DNA from: Pseudorhodoferax sp. Leaf274
Lineage (GTDB): Bacteria; Pseudomonadota; Gammaproteobacteria; Burkholderiales; Burkholderiaceae_C
Direction of reading: 5' to 3'
Assembly (NCBI RefSeq): GCF_001422445.1
Contig: NZ_LMNA01000027.1
Span: 266,146 to 330,145, forward strand
DNA: 64,000 nucleotides
Position 1 is the stretch's first letter. Each line of letters opens with the position of its first letter. This document shows positions 11,257 through 21,300 of this stretch, piece by piece. A program made the translations under genes and the position numbers. The notes below the pieces were generated by a model. The model made no database searches. It was not told the DNA's origin and saw only the letters and a program-made list of their open reading frames with translations.

Positions 11257-12081
11257 TCAGGCTTTCAACGCCGCGAGCGCCTGGGCCGTGGCCGCATCGG
11301 CCGGAAAGAACGACTCCACCGCCAGTTCCTGCAAGGTCACGTCCACCGGCGTGCCGAAGATCGTCGTGGTGCTGATGAAGCTCAGCACGCCCGTCTCGGT
11401 GCGCAGCTGGAACGGCACGACCACGCTGGACAGCTCGCCGCCGCCCGCCGTCGCGGCGTGGCCGCCTTCGCCGACCGAATAGGCCGCCAGTTCGTCGTGC
11501 AGGGCCTGCAGCACCGCGTCCCCCGTGGCCGCGACCTGCTGCTGCAGCCGTTCCAGCAGGTGCGCGCGCCACTGCGCCAGGTTGGCGATGCGGCTGGCCA
11601 GCCCTTGCGGATGCAGGGACAGCCTCAGCACGTTGACCGGCGGCTGCAACAGCTCGGGCGCCGCGCCCGCCATCAGCAGCGGCACGATGGCATTGGCCGC
11701 CACCAGCTGCCAGTGCCGGTCCACCGCCAGCGCGGGATAGGGCTCATGCCCCTTGAGCACCAGGTCCACGGCACGCCGCGCCGCCGCCAGGGCCGGGTCG
11801 TCCAGCGCGCGCTGGCGGTACATGGGCGCGAAACCGGCCGCCACCAGCAGCGCATTGCGTTCGCGCAGCGGCACCTCCAACCGCTCGGCCAGGCGCAGCA
11901 CCATCTCGCGGCTGGGCGCGGCGCGGCCGGTTTCCACGTAGCTCAGGTGCCGGGTGGAGATGTCCGCCTCGCCCGCCAGGTCCAGCTGGCTCATGCGCCG
12001 ATGCTGGCGCCAGTGGCGCAGGTGCAGGCCGAACGGGTCGCGGGCGCCGGGCTGGCGCAGGGGATGGGAGGGGCTGGGCAT
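11257..12081 (-). CDS. XRE-family regulator with MmyB-like ligand domain
   Basis: The 274-residue regulator has an N-terminal helix-turn-helix (about residues 20-75, 'MSQLDLAGEADISTRHLSYV'), then a larger domain resembling the MmyB ligand-binding region, with 'ALAVDRHWQLVAANAIVPLL' (about 118-137) and 'LRLSLHPQGLASRIANL'. The in-frame ATG at 12156 would add Arg-rich residues that cover the operator, so I used 12081. The divergent small membrane protein gene at 12213 is the likely target, and a perfect inverted repeat lies between them. The ligand is unknown. Confidence 0.88.
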   Translation of the reverse strand: MPSPSHPLRQPGARDPFGLHLRHWRQHRRMSQLDLAGEADISTRHLSYVETGRAAPSREMVLRLAERLEVPLRERNALLVAAGFAPMYRQRALDDPALAAARRAVDLVLKGHEPYPALAVDRHWQLVAANAIVPLLMAGAAPELLQPPVNVLRLSLHPQGLASRIANLAQWRAHLLERLQQQVAATGDAVLQALHDELAAYSVGEGGHAATAGGGELSSVVVPFQLRTETGVLSFISTTTIFGTPVDVTLQELAVESFFPADAATAQALAALKA

Positions 12082-12113
12082 GGCGCCGATTCTGGCGCCC
12101 GGCCACCGCGCGC

Positions 12114-12134
12114 CCATGACCTGCGAGGTCATGG
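12114..12134. promoter_or_regulatory. Perfect 9-bp inverted repeat between XRE regulator and membrane protein
   Basis: CCATGACCT and AGGTCATGG are separated by GCG. The repeat is centred 43 bases upstream of the XRE start and 89 bases upstream of the divergent gene. This is the best candidate operator for the XRE regulator. Confidence 0.7.
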
Positions 12135-12212
12135 CTTCGCAGCGCCGCCCGCGCAACCATGCGCTCCAACGCCAGGGGACGGTCCCCGGGCGTGCAACCC
12201 AAGGAGTCCGCC

Positions 12213-12638
12213 ATGTCTTCCTCGTTCTTCGCCGCGCCCCGCTTCCTGTCCCGCGTGATGTGGGTCGATGCCGCCTCGTGTGCCGCCACAGGCGCGTTGC
12301 AGGTCGGCGCCACCGACGCCCTGGCCCGCCTCACGGGCCTGCCCGGCGGACTGCTGCTGGGCACCGGCCTGTTCCTGCTGGCCTATGCCGCGGCAGCCGC
12401 CGCCGTGGCCAGCCGGGCCTCGCCGCCGCGCACCCTGGTCGGGCTCGTGGCCATCGGCAACTTCGGCTGGGCCGCGGCCTGCGCGGCGCTGCTGGCCAGT
12501 GGCCTGTACGCCGTCACGGCGCTGGGCATGGCCTGGGTGGTCGCCCAGGCCGTGACGGTGGTGCTGCTGGCCGAGGCGCAGTGGATGGGCTTGCGCGCCA
12601 CGCGCCCGCAGCGCGGCGGCCTGGCGACTTCGGCCTGA
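12213..12638 (+). CDS. Small four-helix membrane protein
   Basis: The 141-residue protein has about four hydrophobic helices (around residues 22-42, 45-68, 72-95 and 98-120) and no recognised domain. AAGGAG at 12201-12206 precedes the ATG well, whereas the upstream in-frame ATG (12159) has no such signal. It is divergent from the XRE regulator across a palindrome, so it is probably the regulated gene. The function is unknown. Confidence 0.75.
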   Translation: MSSSFFAAPRFLSRVMWVDAASCAATGALQVGATDALARLTGLPGGLLLGTGLFLLAYAAAAAAVASRASPPRTLVGLVAIGNFGWAAACAALLASGLYAVTALGMAWVVAQAVTVVLLAEAQWMGLRATRPQRGGLATSA

Positions 12639-12690
12639 AGTTGCACCAATCCCCCGGGGACTGCTGGTTTAAATATGGACAATTGCGCCC

Positions 12691-14286
12691 ATGAGCGCAA
12701 CGCCCTTGCCCCACAACCCCTCGATCTGGGCCACGCTGCGCTACCAGCAGTTCCGCGCCCTGTGGAGCGCCGGGGGCATCTACTTCATCGGCAACGCCAT
12801 GCAGACCATGGCCGGTGCCTGGATGATGGTCGAGCTGACCGGCTCGTCCTTCCTGGCCGCGCTGGTGCAGACGGCCGTGTTCCTGCCGATGTTCCTGCTG
12901 TCATTGCCGGCCGGTGTGCTGGCCGACATCACCGACCGGCGCCGGCTGATCCTGACGGCGCTGGTGGTGCAGGCGGTGGCGGGCACCTTGATGGCGGTGC
13001 TGCTGCTGGCCGGCATCGGCGGGCCCGGCACGCTGCTGTTCATGATCTTCGTGGCGGGCTGCTGCACGGCACTGCTGTCGCCGGCCTGGAACTCCACCAT
13101 CGCCGATTCGGTCACGCGTGCGGACCTGCCCCAGGCCATCACCTGCGTCTCCATCGCCTACAACGCGGCGCGCGCGGTCGGCCCGGCCCTGGCCGGCCTG
13201 GTGTTCACGCTGGTGGGCGGCGCCTGGAACTTCGCGCTGGCTGTTGTCGCCGTGGTGGTGATGGCGCTGGCCATCCGGCGCTATCCGCCCAAGCCGCACC
13301 CGCCCTCGCGGCTGCCGGCCGAACGCCTGTGGGGCGGCATGATGGCCGCGCTGCGATTCGCCTGGCATTCGCAGACGGTGCTGGCGCAGCTGGTGCGCAC
13401 CGTGGCCTACGCCGGCGCGGGTTCGGCGCTGTGGGCGCTGCTGCCCACCATCGGCGCGCAGAAGCTGGGCCTGGGCGCCACCGGCTACGGCATGCTGATG
13501 GGCTGCCTGGGCACCGGTGCCGTGCTGATCGGCCTGGTGGTCGGCCAGCTGCGCCACCGCGTGGGGCTGGAGAAGCTGGTCGCCATCGGCTGCATCGTCT
13601 ATGCCGTGGTGAACCTGATCGCCGCCTTCGCGCCCTGGCCGGCGCTGGTCTACCTCTCGCTGGTGGCCGGCGGCGCGGCCTGGATGGCCGTGATGTCCAC
13701 CTTCAACACCGCCACCCAGACCAGCGTGCCGCCCTGGGTGCGCTCGCGTGCGGTGGCCATGCACACCTTGTGCGCGCTGGGCTCGTTCGCGCTGGGCTCG
13801 GCCTTCTGGGGCGCCATGGCCGACATCACGGGCTTGACCTTCACGCTGGTGGTGGCGGCAGCCACGATGGCCGGCGGCCTGCTGCTGGGCAAGCCCTTCC
13901 CGCTGCGCATGGGCGAGGCGCAGGAGGTGACGCAGACCACACCCTGGGACGAGCTCTACGTCTCCAAGGAGCCCGCGCCCGAGGCCGGCCCCGTGGCCAT
14001 CGAGATCGGCTACCGCATCCGGCCCGAGGAGGCCGCCACCTTCCTGGAGGCCACCAGCCTGCTGCGCGCGCACCGCAAGCGCGATGGCGCCACCTTCTGG
14101 CGTGTCTACCGCGACCTGGCCGATCCCTCGCGCTACGTGGAGCGCTTCATCGTGAGTTCCTGGGCCGACTACTTGCACCAGCGCGCGCGCCACACGCAGG
14201 CCGACCACGAGCTGGAGGCCACGGTGCGTGCCTTCGTGCTGCCGGGCGAGGCGGTGGAGATGAAGCACTACCTGGCCGAGGCATGA
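12691..14286 (+). CDS. MFS_3-family exporter with C-terminal alpha-beta barrel domain
   Basis: The 531-residue transporter has twelve membrane helices (about residues 15-410) of the MFS_3/EntS-like group, which exports siderophores or other small molecules. Residues about 430-530 form a soluble domain ('IGYRIRPEEAATFLEATSLL', then 'WADYLHQRARHTQ') of the dimeric alpha-beta barrel type found in many MFS_3 proteins. The stop overlaps the next gene by ATGA. The cargo is unknown. Confidence 0.88.
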   Translation: MSATPLPHNPSIWATLRYQQFRALWSAGGIYFIGNAMQTMAGAWMMVELTGSSFLAALVQTAVFLPMFLLSLPAGVLADITDRRRLILTALVVQAVAGTLMAVLLLAGIGGPGTLLFMIFVAGCCTALLSPAWNSTIADSVTRADLPQAITCVSIAYNAARAVGPALAGLVFTLVGGAWNFALAVVAVVVMALAIRRYPPKPHPPSRLPAERLWGGMMAALRFAWHSQTVLAQLVRTVAYAGAGSALWALLPTIGAQKLGLGATGYGMLMGCLGTGAVLIGLVVGQLRHRVGLEKLVAIGCIVYAVVNLIAAFAPWPALVYLSLVAGGAAWMAVMSTFNTATQTSVPPWVRSRAVAMHTLCALGSFALGSAFWGAMADITGLTFTLVVAAATMAGGLLLGKPFPLRMGEAQEVTQTTPWDELYVSKEPAPEAGPVAIEIGYRIRPEEAATFLEATSLLRAHRKRDGATFWRVYRDLADPSRYVERFIVSSWADYLHQRARHTQADHELEATVRAFVLPGEAVEMKHYLAEA

Positions 14287-15227
14287 GGTCCATCGACGCG
14301 GCCGCGGTCCACGCCGCCCTGCCCTTCGACCGCCTGATCCCCACGCTGCGCCAGGCCTTCGCGGAGCCCTGCACCGTGCCGCTGCGCCACACGCACGCGG
14401 TGGAGAGCGGCTTCACATCGCTGATCATGCCGGCCTGGACCGCGCGCCACTACGGCGTGAAGGTCATCAACATCGCGCCAGGCAATGCGGCGCGCGGCCT
14501 GCCCGGCCTGCACGCCAGCTACCTGCTGCACGACTCCGCCACGGGCGTGCCGCTGGCCCTGCTCGACGGCGACGCGATAACGGCGCGGCGCACGGTGGCG
14601 GCCTCGGCGCTGGCGGCCTCGTACCTGGCGCGCGAGGACGCGCAGCACCTGCTCGTGGTCGGCGCAGGCCGGCTCGCGCGGCTGCTGCCGGCGGCCTTCG
14701 CGGCCGTGCGGCCGATCCGCCGCGTGACGGTCTGGGCCCGCTCGGCCCCGCAGGCCACGGCCCTGGCGGCGAATCTGCGGGAGGACGGCTTCGACGCGCT
14801 GGCCGCGCACGACCTGCCCACCGCCTGCGCGGGCGCCGACATCGTGAGCTGCGCCACACTGGCCACCGCGCCCGTGGTGCACGGCGCCTGGCTGGCCCCG
14901 GGCAGCCACTTGGACCTGATCGGCAGCTTCTCGCCCCAGATGTGCGAGGCCGACGACGCCTGCTTCGCCGGTGCCGGCCTGTGGATCGACACGGCCGAGG
15001 CGCTGCAAAAGAGCGGCGACCTGCTGGGGCCGCTGGCGCGCGGCGTGTTCCGCGCCGAGGACGTGCGCGGCACGCTTTCCGATCTCGTGGCGGGCACCGC
15101 CCAGGGCCGCCGCACGGCCGGCGAGCGCACCGTGTTCAAGGCCGTGGGCACAGCGCTCGAAGACCTCGCTGCAGCGGTCGCCGTGCTGGATGCAGAGGAA
15201 CAGGCCGACGCTACGCGTCGACCTTGA
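14283..15227 (+). CDS. Ornithine cyclodeaminase / mu-crystallin family protein
   Basis: The 314-residue NAD(P)-binding protein has the family core: 'HYGVKVINIAPGN' (about residues 60-72, with the conserved Lys), 'LLDGDAITARRTVAASALA' (about 96-114) and a Rossmann loop 'VVGAGRLARLL'. Members include ornithine cyclodeaminase, alanine dehydrogenase and ketimine reductases; which reaction applies here is not clear. It is coupled to the MFS_3 exporter. Its 3' end overlaps the convergent Bug gene by 17 bases. Confidence 0.88.
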   Translation: MRSIDAAAVHAALPFDRLIPTLRQAFAEPCTVPLRHTHAVESGFTSLIMPAWTARHYGVKVINIAPGNAARGLPGLHASYLLHDSATGVPLALLDGDAITARRTVAASALAASYLAREDAQHLLVVGAGRLARLLPAAFAAVRPIRRVTVWARSAPQATALAANLREDGFDALAAHDLPTACAGADIVSCATLATAPVVHGAWLAPGSHLDLIGSFSPQMCEADDACFAGAGLWIDTAEALQKSGDLLGPLARGVFRAEDVRGTLSDLVAGTAQGRRTAGERTVFKAVGTALEDLAAAVAVLDAEEQADATRRP

Positions 15228-16188
15228 CCTTGCCGTCGCGCACCACCTTGCCCCACTTGGCGGTCTCGCTGGCGATGAACTGCGTGAACTTCTCGCGCGT
15301 GCCACCGCCGTCCTCCGCACCGTAGGTGTCCATGCGCTCCTGCACGTCGGGCATGGCCAGCACGGTGTTGACGTCGCGGTTCACCTTGTCGGCGATCGGC
15401 GTGGGTAGCTTGCCAGGGCCGACCAAGCCGTACCAGGTGGTGGCCTCGAAGCCCTCGAAGCCCTGCTCCTGCATGGTCGGCACGCCCGGGTGGCCCTTGG
15501 CGCGGCGCGTGCGCGTCTGCGCCACGGCCACCACCTTGCCGCTCTTCACGTGCGGCGTGGCCGCCGTCATGGTCTCGAAGCTGTACTGGATCTGGTTGCC
15601 CATGAGGTCGGCCAGCAGCGGGCCGCTGCCCTTGTAGGGCACGTGCATGGCGTCCAGCCCGCCCTGCAGCTTGAACATCTCCAGCGCCAGGTGCTGGGCC
15701 GAGCCCGCGCCGGCCGAGCCGAAGCTGACCTTGCCGGGCTCGGCCTTGCACAGGGCCACGATGTCCTTGAGCGCCGTGGCCTTCTGGCCGGGGCCGGCGA
15801 TCAGCAGGTTGGGCGTCACGCCCACCATCACGATGGGCACGAAGTCGCGCTGCACGTCGTAGCGCAGCTTGGGCTGCAGGCTGGGGGCCAGCGCGTGGCT
15901 GTTGATGTGCGCCATCAGCAACGTGCTGCCATCGCTGGGCTGCTGGGCCACGTACTCGGCCGCCAGCACGCCCGCCACGCCGGGCTTGTTCTCCACGATG
16001 ACCGACTGGCCCCACATGGCCGTGAGCTTCTGCGCCACCACGCGCGCCAGCGCGTCTGTGCCGCCGCCGGGCGGAAAGCCCACCACGATGCGCACCGGCC
16101 CGGAAGGCCAGTCTTGCGCGAACAGCGAGGGGGCGCCGAGCGTGGCCGCCGCGGCGCCCACGGCCTGGATCAGGGAACGTCTTTGCAT
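15211..16188 (-). CDS. Bug-family tripartite tricarboxylate transporter substrate-binding protein
   Basis: The 325-residue periplasmic binding protein starts MQRRSLIQAVGAAAATLG, a signal peptide with a twin-arginine-like RRS. 'VRIVVGFPPGGGTDALAR' is the Bug-family signature. These proteins bind carboxylates for TctAB-type permeases or act as sensors; no permease genes are nearby, as is common for Bug proteins in Burkholderiales. It lies 37 bases downstream of the aminotransferase gene and should be co-transcribed with it, which suggests a ligand linked to glyoxylate or amino-acid metabolism. Confidence 0.93.
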   Translation of the reverse strand: MQRRSLIQAVGAAAATLGAPSLFAQDWPSGPVRIVVGFPPGGGTDALARVVAQKLTAMWGQSVIVENKPGVAGVLAAEYVAQQPSDGSTLLMAHINSHALAPSLQPKLRYDVQRDFVPIVMVGVTPNLLIAGPGQKATALKDIVALCKAEPGKVSFGSAGAGSAQHLALEMFKLQGGLDAMHVPYKGSGPLLADLMGNQIQYSFETMTAATPHVKSGKVVAVAQTRTRRAKGHPGVPTMQEQGFEGFEATTWYGLVGPGKLPTPIADKVNRDVNTVLAMPDVQERMDTYGAEDGGGTREKFTQFIASETAKWGKVVRDGKVKVDA

Positions 16189-16225
16189 CGTGTGTCTCCG
16201 GATGTGTTGGGATGCCGCGAACGCT

Positions 16226-17467
16226 TCAGCTGACGTTCTTGAGGGGCGAGGGGGCGGGATGGCGCGCGAAGTGGTCCATGGTGGCCTGCACGCCGCTGCC
16301 GGCCAGCTTCACGCCGGCCAGCTGCAGGCCCATCTCGACGCCCGCCACCATGGCCACCAGCGTGAGGTCGTTGCTGTCGCCCAGGTGGCCCATGCGGAAC
16401 ATGCGGCCCTTGAGCTTGCCGAGGCCCGTGCCCAGCGACAGGTCGAAGCGCTCGTGGATCAGCTTGCGCAGCGCGTCGGCGTCCACGCCCTCGGGCGTGA
16501 TCACGCCGGTCAGCACGGGCGAGTAGACGGCCGGGTCGGCGCACTGGATCGGCAGGCCCCAGGCGTTGACGCCTGCGCGCACGCCGGCGGCCCAGCGCTG
16601 GTGGCGTGCGAACACGTTCTCCAGGCCCTCGCTCAGCACCATGTCCAGCGCTTCCGACAGGCCATACAGCAGGTTGGTGCTGGGCGTGTAGGGCCAGTAG
16701 CCGGTCTTGTTCATCTCGACGATCTCGGCCCAGTCGAAGAAGGCGCGCGGCAGCTTCGCCGACTTCGATGCCTCCAGCGCGCGCGGCGACAAGGCGTTGA
16801 AGCTGATGCCGGGCGGCAGCATGAGGCCCTTCTGCGAGCCGCTGACCGTGACGTCCACGCCCCATTCGTCGTGCCGGTAGTCGGCACTGGCCAGACCCGA
16901 GATGCTGTCGACCATCAGCAGCGCCGGGTGGCCGGCCGCGTCGATGGCCTTGCGCACGGCGGCGATGTCCGACGTCACCCCCGTGGAGGTCTCGTTGTGC
17001 ACCACGCACACGGCCTTGATCTTCTTGTCCACGTCCTTGCGCAGCCGCGCCTCGATGAGGTCGGCCTGCACGCCGCGGCGCCAGCTGCCGGCGTTCGGCA
17101 GGTGTTCGTCGCGCCCCTCCCAGGCCAGGAACTCGGTGGCGATGCCGAGCTTGGTCGCCATCTTGTTCCACAGGCTGGCGAAGTGCCCGGTCTCGTACAT
17201 CAGCACGTGGTCGCCAGGGCTCAGCGTGTTGAGCAGTGCGGCCTCCCAGGCGCCGGTGCCCGAGGCCGGGTAGATCACCACCGGGTGTTGGGTCTTGAAG
17301 ATCTGCTGGATGCCCGACAGCACCTTGCGCCCGAGGCCGGCGAACTCCGGGCCGCGGTGGTCGATGGTGGGCAGGCTCATGGCCCGCAGGATGCGGTCGG
17401 GCACCGGGCTGGGACCCGGGATCTGCAGGAAGTGGCGGCCGGTCGGGTGGATGTCGAGCTGGAGCAT
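16226..17467 (-). CDS. Alanine/serine-glyoxylate aminotransferase
   Basis: The 413-residue class V PLP aminotransferase transfers an amino group to glyoxylate, forming glycine. Visible landmarks are the N-terminal 'HFLQIPGPSPVPDRIL', 'VVHNETSTGV' and the PLP lysine in 'VSGSQKGLMLPPG' (about residues 198-210). I chose the ATG at 17467 (MLQLDIHPTG) because AAGGA precedes it; the ATG at 17500 overlaps the promoter repeat. The divergent operon carries a 2-hydroxyacid oxidase that could supply glyoxylate, and both are presumably controlled by the GntR protein. Confidence 0.9.
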   Translation of the reverse strand: MLQLDIHPTGRHFLQIPGPSPVPDRILRAMSLPTIDHRGPEFAGLGRKVLSGIQQIFKTQHPVVIYPASGTGAWEAALLNTLSPGDHVLMYETGHFASLWNKMATKLGIATEFLAWEGRDEHLPNAGSWRRGVQADLIEARLRKDVDKKIKAVCVVHNETSTGVTSDIAAVRKAIDAAGHPALLMVDSISGLASADYRHDEWGVDVTVSGSQKGLMLPPGISFNALSPRALEASKSAKLPRAFFDWAEIVEMNKTGYWPYTPSTNLLYGLSEALDMVLSEGLENVFARHQRWAAGVRAGVNAWGLPIQCADPAVYSPVLTGVITPEGVDADALRKLIHERFDLSLGTGLGKLKGRMFRMGHLGDSNDLTLVAMVAGVEMGLQLAGVKLAGSGVQATMDHFARHPAPSPLKNVS

Positions 17468-17492
17468 GTCGGGTCCTTGTTGCCTTTCGAAT

Positions 17493-17572
17493 TTTTGCAT
17501 TCAAAAAACATTGTCTAGGCATGGATAACCCTAGCTCTATGGCAACGACCAAGCAAAAATTTGAATGCAAAA
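17493..17572. promoter_or_regulatory. 13-bp inverted repeats in the divergent glyoxylate promoter region
   Basis: TTTTGCATTCAAA (17493-17505) and its exact reverse complement TTTGAATGCAAAA (17560-17572) flank the divergent promoter region, 67 bases apart. One copy lies in front of each operon. They are the best candidates for GntR binding sites, perhaps joined by looping. Confidence 0.7.
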
Positions 17573-17592
17573 TCCATTTGTCCGAGGAAGAC

Positions 17593-18291
17593 ATGGCCGA
17601 CATCATCGAAATCTCCCGTCTCGCGCTGCACGACCAGGTGGCCGCGCGGCTGCGCACCATGCTGGTGGAGGGCCGCATCGCGCCCGGTGCCAAGCTCAAC
17701 GAACGCGAACTGTGCGAGCAGCTGCGCGTCTCGCGCACCCCGCTGCGCGAGGCCATCAAGCTGCTGGCGGCCGAGGGCCTGGTGGACCTGCTGCCCAACC
17801 GCGGCGCCGTGGCCGTCAAGCTGACCGAGGCCGATGTGCTGAACACCTTCGAGGTGCTGGCCATGCTGGAAGGCCAGTCGGGCGAGCTGGCGGCGCAGCG
17901 CATCACGGATGCGGAGCTGGCCGAGCTGCGCGCGCTGCACTACGAGATGCTGGCCTGCCATGCGCGGCGCGACCTGTCGGGCTACTACCGGCTCAATGCG
18001 CTGATCCACACCGGCATCAACGCCGCCGCACGCAACCCGGTGCTGGCCAGCACCTACCGCGCGATCAACGCGCGCGTGCAGTCGCTGCGCTTTCGCACCA
18101 ACCAGGACGAAGCCAAGTGGCAGCACGCCGTGCAGGAGCACGAGCAGATGGTCGCGGCGCTGCAGGCGCGCGACGCCGCTGCGCTGCGCGATGTGCTGGT
18201 GGCCCACGTGCTGCGCAAGCGCGACACCGTGCTCGCACTGCTGCGCGCGGGCGAGATCTACCCGATCGCCGCCGCAGCCCGGAAAAACTAG
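17593..18291 (+). CDS. GntR-family (FadR subfamily) transcriptional regulator
   Basis: The 232-residue regulator has a winged helix 'LNERELCEQLRVSRTPLREA' (about residues 36-55) and a C-terminal all-helical FCD ligand domain. Longer starts exist at 17521 and 17539, but GAGGAAG sits five bases before the ATG at 17593. The shorter choice also leaves the second operator copy outside the coding region. It probably senses an organic acid and controls both the aminotransferase-Bug operon and the dehydrogenase gene, which starts ten bases after its stop. Confidence 0.9.
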   Translation: MADIIEISRLALHDQVAARLRTMLVEGRIAPGAKLNERELCEQLRVSRTPLREAIKLLAAEGLVDLLPNRGAVAVKLTEADVLNTFEVLAMLEGQSGELAAQRITDAELAELRALHYEMLACHARRDLSGYYRLNALIHTGINAAARNPVLASTYRAINARVQSLRFRTNQDEAKWQHAVQEHEQMVAALQARDAAALRDVLVAHVLRKRDTVLALLRAGEIYPIAAAARKN

Positions 18292-18300
18292 GAACACCCC

Positions 18301-21300
18301 ATGCACATCGACCCCGCAAGCGCCCTGCTCCCGGCTGGCACCGTGCTGCCACCCAACGAAACCTGCGAGGCGCTGGCGCGCCGGCTGCGCGCGGAGACCG
18401 AGGGCGAGGTGCTGTTCGACGCCGGATCGCGCGGGCGCTACGCCACCGATGCGTCGATCTACCAGATCATGCCGGTCGGCGTGCTGGTGCCCAAGACCGC
18501 GCGCGACGTGGCGCTGGCCATCGACATCGCACGCGACCTCAAGGTGCCGGTGCTCGCGCGCGGCGGCGGCACCAGCCAGTGCGGCCAGACCACGGGCGCC
18601 GCGCTGGTCATCGACAACAGCAAGCACCTGCGCCGCGTGCTCGACATCGACGTGCAGGCCCGCACCGCCACGGTGGAGCCCGGCCTGGTGCTGGACCACC
18701 TCAACGCGCAGCTCAAGCCGCACGGCCTGTGGTACCCGGTGGACGTGTCGACCAGCGCCCAGGCCACGCTGGGCGGCATGGCCGGCAACAACTCCTGCGG
18801 CTCGCGCTCGATCGCCTACGGCAACATGGTGCACAACGTGCTGGGCGCGCAGGCCTGGCTGTCGGACGGCGAACTCGTCAACTTCGGGCCGGTCGCCGGC
18901 CTCGGCGGCCGCGCGGCGGCGATCGCCGACCACGTGCGCAAGCTGGCGGCGCAGCACAGCGCGGAGATCGCCGCGCGCTGGCCCAAGGTCATGCGCCGCG
19001 TGGCCGGCTACAACCTGGACATCTTCTACAACCAGAGCGAGAAGCCCTACACAGCCGACGGCAGCGTGAACCTGGCGCACCTGCTGGTCGGCTCCGAAGG
19101 CACGCTGGCCGTCACGCGCAGCCTCACGCTGCAATTGAGTGAGCTGCCGCGCGCCAAGGTGCTGGGCATCGTGAACTTCCCGAGCTTCCACGCCGCCATG
19201 GACGCGGCGCAGCACATCGTCAAGCTCGGCCCCACGGCGGTCGAACTGGTGGACCGCACCATGATCGAACTGGCGCTGGCCAACCCAGCCTTCCGCCCCA
19301 CGGTGGAGACCGCGCTGATCGGCAAGCCCGCCGCCATCCTGCTCGTGGAGTTCGCGGGCAGCGAGAAGGCCGCGCTGCTGCCGCAGCTGCGCCAGCTGGT
19401 AGAGCTGATGGGCGACCTGGGCCTGCCCGGCAGCGTGGTGCAGATGCCCGACGACGCACCGCAGAAGAACCTGTGGGACGTGCGCAAGGCCGGCCTCAAC
19501 ATCATGATGAGCCTGAAGGGCGACGGCAAACCCGTGAGCTTCATCGAGGACTGCGCCGTGCCGCTCGAGCACCTGGCCGAGTACACCGACGCGCTGACCG
19601 AGGTGTTCGCGAAGTACGGCAGCCGCGGCACCTGGTACGCGCACGCTTCCGTGGGCACGCTGCACGTGCGGCCCATCCTGGACATGCGGACCGACGGCGG
19701 TGCCAAGATGCGCGCGATCGCCGAAGAGGCCAGCGCGCTCGTGCGCAAATACAAGGGCGCCTTCAGCGGAGAGCACGGCGACGGCCTGTGCCGCGGCGAG
19801 TGGATCGAATGGCAGTTCGGCCCGGCCATCAACGCGGCCTTTCGCAGCATCAAGCAGCACCTCGACCCGATCGGCCTGCTCAACCCCGGCAAGATCATCG
19901 ACCCGCCCAAGATGGACGACGCGGCGCTGCTGCGCTTTGCGCCGCCCGCGTCGCCACGGCCCTACCAGCGCATCGAACTGAAGCCCGTGCTCGACTGGTC
20001 GGCCTGGAACGTGCAGGCCGATCCGGTCACCGAGGTGACCACCGCACCCGGCACCGGCGGCGACAGCACGGGCGGCTTCGCCAAGGCCGTGGAGATGTGC
20101 AACAACAACGGCCACTGCCGCAAGTTCGACGCCGGCACCATGTGCCCCAGCTACCGTGTGACGCGCGACGAGCAGCACCTCACGCGCGGCCGGGCCAACA
20201 CCTTGCGCCTCGCGCTCTCGGGCCAGCTGGGCCCCGATGCACTGGCCAGCGAAGAGCTGCACGCCACCATGGACCTGTGCGTGGGATGCAAGGGCTGCAA
20301 GCGCGACTGCCCGACCGGTGTGGACATGGCCAAGATGAAGATCGAGTTCCTGGCCCACTACAAGACCCAGCACGGCCACACGCTCAAGGACCGGCTCATC
20401 GCGCGCCTGCCCGACTACGCGCACCGCGCCAGCCGCCTGCCCTGGCTCATGAACCTGCGCAACCGGGTGCCGGGCGCGGCCTGGCTGGGCGAGAAGGCGC
20501 TGGGCCTGTCGGCGAGGCGTTCACTGCCCGCCTGGCGCAGCGACACCTTCTGGCGCGCGCGCGATGCCCAGCTGTTCGCCGGCCGCGAGGCCACGCTGGC
20601 CGCAGCCCAGGCCGGCCAGAAGACCGCCGTGCTGTTCGTCGACACCTTCAACGGCACGTTCGAGACCGAGAACGCGCTGGCCGCCGCGCGCGTGCTCAAG
20701 GCCGCCGGCTACCTGCTGCACACGGTCGAGAAGGCCGGCGGCCACCATTGCTGCGGCCGCACCTACCTGGCCAGCGGCATGGTGGACGAAGCGCGCGCCA
20801 AGGCCGCGGCGCTGGTCGACGCGCTGGCACCGTTCGCGCAGGCCGGCATCGCCATCGTGGGCCTGGAGCCCTCGTGCCTGCTCACGCTGCGCGACGAGGC
20901 GTTGGTCATGGGCCTGGGCGACAAAGCCGTCAGCGTGTCGCAGCAGGCGCTGCTGTTCGAGGAGTTCGTCGCGCGCGAGGCCAAGGCCGGCCGCTTTTCC
21001 ATCGCGCTACAGCCCGCCGGCAAGCCCATCCTGCTGCACGGCCACTGCCACCAGAAGGCCTTCGGCGCGGTCACGCCGATCCTGGATGTGCTCAGGCTGA
21101 TCCCGGGCGCCCAGCCCGAGCTGATCGAGAGCAGCTGCTGCGGCATGGCCGGCAGCTTCGGCTACGAGGCTGCGCACTACGCGGTATCCATGCAGATGGC
21201 CGAGGCCAGCCTGTTGCCTGCCGTGCGCCAGCAGCCCGACGCCATCGTCGTGGCCGACGGCACCAGCTGCCGCCACCAGATCGCCGACGGCGCTCAGCGC

